Source: an uncultured Bacillota bacterium (GTDB lineage Bacteria > Bacillota > Limnochordia > Limnochordales > ZCTH02-B6). From it: DNA of 64,000 nt. The notes beneath the pieces were generated by a model. That model did not search any database. It saw nothing but the letters and a program-made list of their open reading frames with translations, and was not told the DNA's origin. This document shows positions 58,674 through 64,000 of the stretch, one piece after another. Each line of letters starts with the position of its first letter. Position 1 is the first letter of the stretch. A program made the translations under genes and the position numbers. The stretch spans positions 1 through 64,000 of the forward strand of contig CALFSR010000021.1 in the NCBI GenBank assembly GCA_937916565.1, read 5' to 3'.

Positions 58674-60469
58674 CAGTCGATCCGCAGGACGGCCATAAAG
58701 GCTTCCTGGGGCACCTCGACGCGGCCGAGCTGCTTCATGCGCTTCTTGCCTTCCTTTTGCTTCTCCAGCAGCTTGCGCTTGCGGGTTACGTCGCCGCCGT
58801 AGCATTTGGCCAGCACGTCCTTACGGAGGGCGCGCACGGTTTCCCGGGCGATGACTTTGCGACCGATGGCCGCCTGGATGGGAACTTCAAAAAGCTGGCG
58901 CGGGATGACTTCCTTGAGCTTCTCCGCCAGTTGCCGTCCCCGGGCGTACGCCTTGTCCCGGTGGACGATGCAGGAAAGCGCGTCCACGGGTTCGCCGAGG
59001 AGCAGGATGTCCATTTTCACCAGGTCGCTGGCGCGATAGCCGATGAGCTCGTAATCCAGGGAAGCATAACCGCGGCTGCGGGTCTTAAGCTTGTCAAAGA
59101 AGTCCATCAAGATTTCGCTTAGCGGGAGCTCATAGGTGAGCTGCACCCGCTCTTGGGTGGTGTATTCCATGTTGACGAACGTTCCCCGCCGGTCCTGGCA
59201 CAGCTCCATCAAGGGCCCCACGTACTCCGCGGGCGACATGATGGTCGCGCGGACGTACGGCTCCTCCACGTGCTCGATGTACTGCGGCTCGGGGAAACGG
59301 GCAGGGTTGTCCACCTCGACCACGTCGCCGCTGGTCAAAAGCACCCGGTAGACGACGCTCGGCGCGGTCGTGATGAGATTGAGGCCGAACTCCCGTTCCA
59401 GCCGCTCCTGGACGATCTCCATGTGCAGGAGGCCCAAAAAACCGCAGCGGAAGCCGAAACCCAGGGCTGTGGACGTCTCGGCCTCAAACGTGAGGGCGGC
59501 GTCGTTGAGCCTCAGCTTTTCCAAGGCGTCCCGCAGGTCGGCGTAATCCTCGTTGTCGACGGGGTACAGGCCGCAAAACACCATCGGTTTCACCGGGCGG
59601 TACCCGGGCAGCGGCTCCGCCGCAGGACGGCCGGCTTCCGTAATCGTGTCGCCGATACGGGTGTCCCGCACATTGCGGATCGTCGCCAGGATGCAGCCGA
59701 CCTCCCCCGCGGACAGCTGCGGCACGGGCGTCTCGCGGGGCAGGAACACGCCCACCTGGTCCACCTCGAACGTCTTGCCCGAGCTCATCATCTTGATGGT
59801 CATTCCCGGGCGGACGGTCCCCTCGACGATGCGGACGTACGCAACGACGCCGCGGTAGGAGTCAAAGTGGGAGTCAAAGATGAGGGCGCGCAGCGGCGCC
59901 TCCGGATCGCCCTTGGGCGGCGGCACGCGCTGGATAATCGCCTCCAGGATCTCGTCGACGCCCTGGCCGGTCTTGGCGCTGGCCAAAATCGCCGTGGCCG
60001 GGTCAAGGCCGATCGTGTCCCGGATCTCCCGCAGCACCCGGTCTGGATCAGCGTTGGGCAAGTCAATCTTGTTGACGACCGGAATGATCTCGAGATCGTG
60101 CTCGAGCGCGAGGTAGCAATTGGCCAGCGTCTGGGCTTCCACGCCCTGGGTGGCGTCCACGACGAGCAGCGCGCCCTCGCACGCGGCCAAACTCCGGGAG
60201 ACCTCATAGGAAAAGTCCACATGGCCCGGGGTGTCGATCAGGTTGAGGACGTACTCCTGCCCGTCCCGCGCCCGGTACTGCAGGCGCACGGCGGTGAGCT
60301 TGATGGTGATTCCCCGCTCGCGCTCCAGATCCATGCTGTCAAGGATCTGGTCCTTCATCTCCCGCTGGGACAGATGGCCCGCCCGCTCCAGCAGCCGGTC
60401 GGCCAAGGTCGACTTCCCGTGATCGATGTGGGCGATGATGCAGAAGTTGCGTATGCGCCGCTGATGCAT
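58673..60469 (-). CDS. lepA: Elongation factor 4 (LepA)
   Basis: Translational GTPase that back-translocates or helps assemble ribosomes. 598 residues: [20 protein letters not shown] (G1), RGITIKLTA (G2), [12 protein letters not shown] (G3), [10 protein letters not shown] (G4), [19 protein letters not shown] and the LepA-specific C terminus ending [23 protein letters not shown] at 60467-60469 aligns with family starts. No ribosome binding site; TATAAT ends 6 bases before the ATG, so the mRNA should be leaderless. Confidence 0.97.
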   Translation of the reverse strand: MHQRRIRNFCIIAHIDHGKSTLADRLLERAGHLSQREMKDQILDSMDLERERGITIKLTAVRLQYRARDGQEYVLNLIDTPGHVDFSYEVSRSLAACEGALLVVDATQGVEAQTLANCYLALEHDLEIIPVVNKIDLPNADPDRVLREIRDTIGLDPATAILASAKTGQGVDEILEAIIQRVPPPKGDPEAPLRALIFDSHFDSYRGVVAYVRIVEGTVRPGMTIKMMSSGKTFEVDQVGVFLPRETPVPQLSAGEVGCILATIRNVRDTRIGDTITEAGRPAAEPLPGYRPVKPMVFCGLYPVDNEDYADLRDALEKLRLNDAALTFEAETSTALGFGFRCGFLGLLHMEIVQERLEREFGLNLITTAPSVVYRVLLTSGDVVEVDNPARFPEPQYIEHVEEPYVRATIMSPAEYVGPLMELCQDRRGTFVNMEYTTQERVQLTYELPLSEILMDFFDKLKTRSRGYASLDYELIGYRASDLVKMDILLLGEPVDALSCIVHRDKAYARGRQLAEKLKEVIPRQLFEVPIQAAIGRKVIARETVRALRKDVLAKCYGGDVTRKRKLLEKQKEGKKRMKQLGRVEVPQEAFMAVLRID

Positions 60470-60475
60470 GGACCC

Positions 60476-60484
60476 ATTATAGCA
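60476..60484 (-). promoter_or_regulatory. Extended -10 promoter of lepA giving a leaderless mRNA
   Basis: Minus-strand TGCTATAAT: perfect -10 with TGn extension, and no good -35. With +1 seven bases after the -10, transcription starts at or one base before the A of the lepA ATG (60469). Confidence 0.75.
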
Positions 60485-60561
60485 GAAATATGGTGCACCG
60501 CACCAGGACACGACGTTGCCAAGGGCGAAGCTCTTGCCTTTGGTTCTACGGAGGACAGCTC

Positions 60562-62133
60562 ATGTCAAGCTCCCGCTCGGTGGCCCGCAATGCGGGCGTC
60601 GTCATGCTCCTCATCCTCATCTCCCGCCTGTTGGGCTTCGTCCGCGAGCGGGCCATCGCCGACGTGTTTGGCCTCACCTGGGAAACCGACGCGTTCCGCG
60701 CCGCGTTCAACATCCCGGACCTCATGTACTTCCTCCTGGTCGGCGGGGCGATCAGCTCCGCGTTCATCCCCGTGTTCAGCACCTACCTCGCCCGGGGCCA
60801 AGAAGACGAAGCGTGGCGCATGGCCTCCACGTTCATCACCTTCATCAGCGGCGGGCTCGTGCTCCTCACCGTTCTCGGCGTCGTCTTTTCGCCGTGGCTC
60901 GCACCGCTGGTCGCCCCCGGATTCGGTGACCAGCAGATGGCGCTCCTCGTGGTGCTCATGCGGGCCATGTTCCCGGCGGTGCTCTTTACGGCCCTCGCCG
61001 GCGTCGGCATGGGCGTGCACAACGCCTACCAGCGCTTTGCCGTGCCCCTGCTCGGCCCCATCTTCTACAACGTCGCCATCACCTTGGGCGCGTACCTGCT
61101 CGGCCCCGTCATGGGCATCATGGGGATGGCCGCCGGCACGGTGGCGGGCGCGATCGGAAACTTCCTCATCCAGGCGCCCTTCGTGGCCCGCACGGCCTGC
61201 CGGTTTCCGTGGCGCATGGATTGGCGGCACCCGGGGCTGCGCAAGGTCGGGCGGCTGATGGTTCCCACCATCATCGGGCTCTCCATCGTGCAGCTCAACA
61301 CCATCATCCTGACCGCCCTGGCGTCGACGCTGGCGGAAGGCCACATTACGGCCCTGAATCTCGCGAACCGGCTCGTGCAGCTCCCCTTGGGCGTGTTCGG
61401 CATGGGAATGTCCATGGTCATTTTCCCGGTGATGGCGCGCCTTGCGGCGCTCGGCGACATGCAGGAGTTCGGCCGCACGTTGAGTACGGGACTGCGAACG
61501 GTGCTCTTTGTGACGGTGCCGTCCGCGGCGGGGCTCGTCGCCTTGGGAGAACCCATCGTGAGGCTCCTGTTTGAGGTGGGGGCCTTTGGCCCCGACGACA
61601 CCCGGACGACCGCCTACGCCCTTTGGTTTTTCTCTGCCGGCGTGTTCGCCCTCTCATCGGTGCAGGTGCTGACGCGGGCGTTTTATTCGCTCCAGGACAC
61701 GGTAACGCCGGTCAAGATCGGGCTGCTCAGCGTGGTGACCAACACCGGCCTGAGCCTTGTCTTCCTGCGCTGGACCGCCCTTCAGCACGGCGGGCTCGCC
61801 TTGGCGTTTTCCGTTGCGGCGGTAGTGCAAATGCTCGCGCAGATCGCCGCGCTCCGCCCCAAGCTGGGCGGGCGGCTCGAGCTTAAGGCCGTGGCCGGAA
61901 CCTTCGCTCGGTCGTGCTTGGCCGCGGCCGTCCTGTTTCCCGCTGCACGCTGGACCGGTACCGTAATCGGCGCCCACGTGGACCTGGTCCTCGTCCCGGG
62001 GCGGCTCCTGCAGGTCCTGGCAGGCGTTGCGGCGGGCGTCTTGGCCTACGGAGTCGTAGCGCTCCTTCTGCGCATGGAGGAGCTAGGGTTCGTCCTGTCC
62101 GCCCTCCGCCGCATGGTCCGCCGCTCATCCTAG
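60562..62133 (+). CDS. murJ: Lipid II flippase MurJ
   Basis: Moves the peptidoglycan precursor lipid II across the membrane. 523 residues with about 14 membrane segments. MOP-family/MviN signatures: VMLLILISRLLGFVRERAIA, TDAFRAAFNIPDLMYFLLVG, GAISSAFIPVFSTYLA, RMVPTIIGLS-like repeat (RLMVPTIIGLSIVQLN) and TRAFYSLQDTVTPVK. ATG at 60562 follows GGAGGACAGCTC; earlier in-frame Met is not needed. It stands on the plus strand between lepA and spoIIP, an insertion relative to Bacillus order. Confidence 0.95.
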   Translation: MSSSRSVARNAGVVMLLILISRLLGFVRERAIADVFGLTWETDAFRAAFNIPDLMYFLLVGGAISSAFIPVFSTYLARGQEDEAWRMASTFITFISGGLVLLTVLGVVFSPWLAPLVAPGFGDQQMALLVVLMRAMFPAVLFTALAGVGMGVHNAYQRFAVPLLGPIFYNVAITLGAYLLGPVMGIMGMAAGTVAGAIGNFLIQAPFVARTACRFPWRMDWRHPGLRKVGRLMVPTIIGLSIVQLNTIILTALASTLAEGHITALNLANRLVQLPLGVFGMGMSMVIFPVMARLAALGDMQEFGRTLSTGLRTVLFVTVPSAAGLVALGEPIVRLLFEVGAFGPDDTRTTAYALWFFSAGVFALSSVQVLTRAFYSLQDTVTPVKIGLLSVVTNTGLSLVFLRWTALQHGGLALAFSVAAVVQMLAQIAALRPKLGGRLELKAVAGTFARSCLAAAVLFPAARWTGTVIGAHVDLVLVPGRLLQVLAGVAAGVLAYGVVALLLRMEELGFVLSALRRMVRRSS

Positions 62134-63554
62134 CGAGCGTTGCTTGCCGCCACAAGCTCGGCCACGATTTCCGCCAGCACATCCGCCACCAGTTCGGCCG
62201 ACCGTACGGCCTCCTCCAGATGATTGTCGTAGGATCCGATCTCCACCAGGACGGCCCGGGGGTGCAGGTCTTGGTTGAGGCGGGAGTCGGGGCGCTCGAT
62301 GACGCGCCGGAACATTCCCGGGTAACGAGCGCTGATGCGGGCCGCAAGCGCCTGGGCAAAGGCAAGGTTCGTTGGCCAGCCAGGGTGCATGGCGGTGTTG
62401 GTGCCGACAACGAGAGCAACCTGGGCAACCCGCTGCCCGGCGACGGTGGCCACCAAGCCCTCCGGGGCATCCCGGTGGATGTCCAGCACGACTTCGATTT
62501 GGGGGTTGCGCGCCAGCGCCCGCTGCACGGTGGCGCGGGATTCGATGTACGCCCGGGGATGGGACGGCCAGTCGTGGATGTCCACCTCATGGCACACCGG
62601 AATGCCGTACACGTCCGTCAAGCGGCGGCTCAACGCCCGGCCGACAGCCACGATCCCCGTCTCGGTCGTGTTCCATAGGTGGTAGGCGTCCGCTTGCGCC
62701 GGCGCGAACGATCCGGTCCGGTACGTCTCCGACGTGTGGGTGTGGTAGATGAGGACGCGGCATCCGTCACCCCATTGAACGGCCAACAAACGCTCCCGCC
62801 AATCCGGTGCGCTCGTCCCCCCGGAAGGCCGTGCAGGGTCGGACTGGGTCGAACCCAGGAGATCTTCCTGCGCGGAAGGAGCAGCCGCGGAGGGCGGAAG
62901 CCCCTGCGGCACACCGGCATCTCCGTCGCGGGCAAGCGGCGGGCGGACTCGCGGATCTTCGCCCGCGCCCTCATCGAGCGCCCCTGCGCCCTGAAAGCCC
63001 GGCCCGTCACCGGCCGGAGCGACGATGACCGACGGGCGTGGAAAGCTCGCGGTAGGCGGCGCAGCAGCAGCGGCGCGCTCGTGGTTGTACTCGCCCAAGA
63101 CCGGGATACCCGCCGACAGCAGCGTCGCGGGATCGTGCAAGTCATAGCGGGTCAAAGCGTAGACGACCGCACCGACGTCTCCCCTCCAGCCGGCAGCGGG
63201 AGTATCCGCGGGCGACCTGTCGTCCCCCGCCCACACGCCCATGGGCAACCCCTGCCGCAAGGCGGCGCTGCCGAGCGCCCCGTCCACGTCGGCCAAGGCG
63301 GCGACCGCCGGGAGCCACGCGTTCACGGCGCCCGCCGCGCTCTCCCATGCCGCGGTGAACCACCGGATGGCGCGGACCTTCGCCTGTGGGTAGGTGCGAT
63401 CGACGGCCACGGCGGCCGCCCCGATGGCGAGGAGCAGCCAGAAGGCAAGCAGGTAGCGCACCGGGCGCGTCAAGGATCGCCTGGCAAGGCGCGCGCAGCG
63501 CAACCGGTGGAGTCGGACGCGCCAGCGCAACCACGCCCAGAAACCCCTCCCCAC
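62130..63554 (-). CDS. spoIIP: Stage II sporulation protein P (peptidoglycan amidase/endopeptidase)
   Basis: Part of the DMP complex that thins septal peptidoglycan during engulfment. 474 residues: basic N terminus, one membrane segment (YLLAFWLLLAIGAAAVAV), a variable region rich in Ala/Pro/Gly (about 150-250), then the SpoIIP catalytic domain with VLIYHTHTSETY, VVLDIHRDAPEG, NQDLHPRAVLVEIG and NHLEEAVRSAELVADVL. GTG at 63552-63554 has AAGGAGGAGG upstream. A SigE-like promoter lies about 44 bases before the start. The stop shares a CTAG with the convergent murJ stop. Confidence 0.94.
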   Translation of the reverse strand: MGRGFWAWLRWRVRLHRLRCARLARRSLTRPVRYLLAFWLLLAIGAAAVAVDRTYPQAKVRAIRWFTAAWESAAGAVNAWLPAVAALADVDGALGSAALRQGLPMGVWAGDDRSPADTPAAGWRGDVGAVVYALTRYDLHDPATLLSAGIPVLGEYNHERAAAAAPPTASFPRPSVIVAPAGDGPGFQGAGALDEGAGEDPRVRPPLARDGDAGVPQGLPPSAAAPSAQEDLLGSTQSDPARPSGGTSAPDWRERLLAVQWGDGCRVLIYHTHTSETYRTGSFAPAQADAYHLWNTTETGIVAVGRALSRRLTDVYGIPVCHEVDIHDWPSHPRAYIESRATVQRALARNPQIEVVLDIHRDAPEGLVATVAGQRVAQVALVVGTNTAMHPGWPTNLAFAQALAARISARYPGMFRRVIERPDSRLNQDLHPRAVLVEIGSYDNHLEEAVRSAELVADVLAEIVAELVAASNAR

Positions 63555-63597
63555 GGCACACCTCCTCCTTCGGCGGACGGACGCCGGTGTCACTGCC

Positions 63598-63627
63598 AGT
63601 CTATGGGACGACCCGGATGCGTTATGC
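63598..63627 (-). promoter_or_regulatory. Possible SigE-type promoter of spoIIP
   Basis: Minus-strand GCATAAC (63621-63627), 15-base spacer, CATAGACT (63598-63605). Compared with the Bacillus SigE consensus (kmATATT / 14-15 / CATACAmT) this gives five of seven and seven of eight matches. spoIIP is SigE-controlled in B. subtilis. Confidence 0.55.
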
Positions 63628-63691
63628 CGCGGCCGGGACATATCGCGACACCGCCGCCCGTATGGATAGCGATCGGAGGGGGCGGGACACG

Positions 63692-64000
63692 GTGGCGCGG
63701 CGGGCTTGGCATCGGCTGCTCGTAATGGTGCTGGGCGCGGGGCTGGCCGCGGCCGGGACCGCCGGGTGGCTCCTGTGGCTCGGCCCCCGCTTTGACGCGG
63801 CCGGCATCTCGATTAACCCAAGGGCCCGGGTTGACCCAGCGCGCCGGTATGAGGTGGTGGTCTGGGAGGAAGAAATCGCCGCGCCATGGGCGCGCGAGTC
63901 CCAACAGGAGGTTCTTGCGGGCGCCATCGAGGCGTTTCGCCAGCGCTGGCCCAATGTGGACATCGTCGTCCACGTCATCGATGCCGGGGAGGGCCGGGCA
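63692..64000 (+). CDS. Probable extracellular solute-binding protein, partial
   Basis: The first 103 residues are visible; the gene runs off the right edge. An N-terminal hydrophobic segment (LLVMVLGAGLAAAGTAGWLLWL) is followed by RRYEVVVWEEEIAAPWARE, then VLAGAIEAFRQRWPNVDIVVHVI, which is the beta-alpha-beta opening of type 1 (sugar-type) ABC binding proteins. GTG at 63692-63694 has GGAGGGGG about 11 bases upstream; ATG at 63662 is in frame. There is no lipobox cysteine, so anchoring by the hydrophobic segment is more likely than lipidation. Ligand unknown. Confidence 0.65.
   Translation, partial: MARRAWHRLLVMVLGAGLAAAGTAGWLLWLGPRFDAAGISINPRARVDPARRYEVVVWEEEIAAPWARESQQEVLAGAIEAFRQRWPNVDIVVHVIDAGEGRA

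Noticed and set aside
59153..61258. A 701-codon plus-strand frame spanning the lepA antisense strand and part of murJ
   Set aside because: The first part is antisense to the conserved LepA protein and the second part is out of frame with MurJ; neither shows a family motif.

Overview
The window is GC-rich (roughly two thirds G+C by eye) and reads as chromosome of a spore-forming Bacillota (Firmicutes) with high GC. Evidence: an intact SigK-type sporulation sigma factor, spoIIP, yqfC/yqfD, a CIRCE-controlled hrcA-grpE-dnaK-dnaJ locus, consensus AGGAGG ribosome binding sites, and gene order that follows Bacillus subtilis over long stretches despite the very different base composition. Limnochordia, Symbiobacteriia or Thermaerobacter-like lineages would fit, but nothing seen here fixes the genus. 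No CRISPR array, insertion sequence, prophage or tRNA gene was found.

Almost everything from position 1 to 46,724 is transcribed on the minus strand, so it is best read from high to low coordinates. Block A (56,331 down to 28,337): hrcA-grpE-dnaK-dnaJ-prmA-rsmE; then, after a plus-strand insertion at 46,977-49,582, a small repeat-protein gene, tatA-metallophosphoesterase, a TetR/acyl-CoA dehydrogenase pair, HIT protein-rpsU, nfeD-floA, an unknown gene, yqfC-yqfD, phoH-pgpH-ybeY-dgkA/cdd-era, queA-tgt-yajC, an HD-domain protein and a thioesterase. Block B (28,291 down to 1): secD-secF-ubiB-lapA-recJ-apt-relA-dtd, a parvulin-type PPIase, hisS-aspS, 6S RNA, rarA, an Rrf2 regulator with cysteine desulfurase and mnmA, then alaS-ireB-ruvX-DUF1292-mltG-sigK-yqeG-yqeH and a truncated aroK. 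Block C (right end): pyrD on the plus strand, hemW-lepA on the minus strand, murJ on the plus strand convergent with spoIIP, and the start of a probable secreted solute-binding protein.

The functions are mainly housekeeping: tRNA charging and modification, ribosome assembly GTPases, protein export (SecDF-YajC, TatA), the chaperone network, the stringent response, lipid II export and peptidoglycan trimming, with sporulation genes scattered among them.

The accessory part is 46,300-49,600. A short, very basic protein made of pentad repeats lies behind a sporulation-sigma-like promoter. Divergent to it is a subtilisin-like lipoprotein gene split by one in-frame TAA, coupled to a BsuPI-type protease-inhibitor-like protein. 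Other points of note: three promoters placed so close to start codons that secD, pyrD and lepA mRNAs should be leaderless or nearly so; a DgkA-Cdd gene fusion with an internal ribosome binding site; a hairpin that hides the ribosome binding site of an 84-residue ORF; a promoter plus terminator-like hairpin between hrcA and grpE; and a 6S RNA gene between aspS and rarA. Start codons given here were chosen from ribosome binding sites and family alignments by eye; no database search was run.
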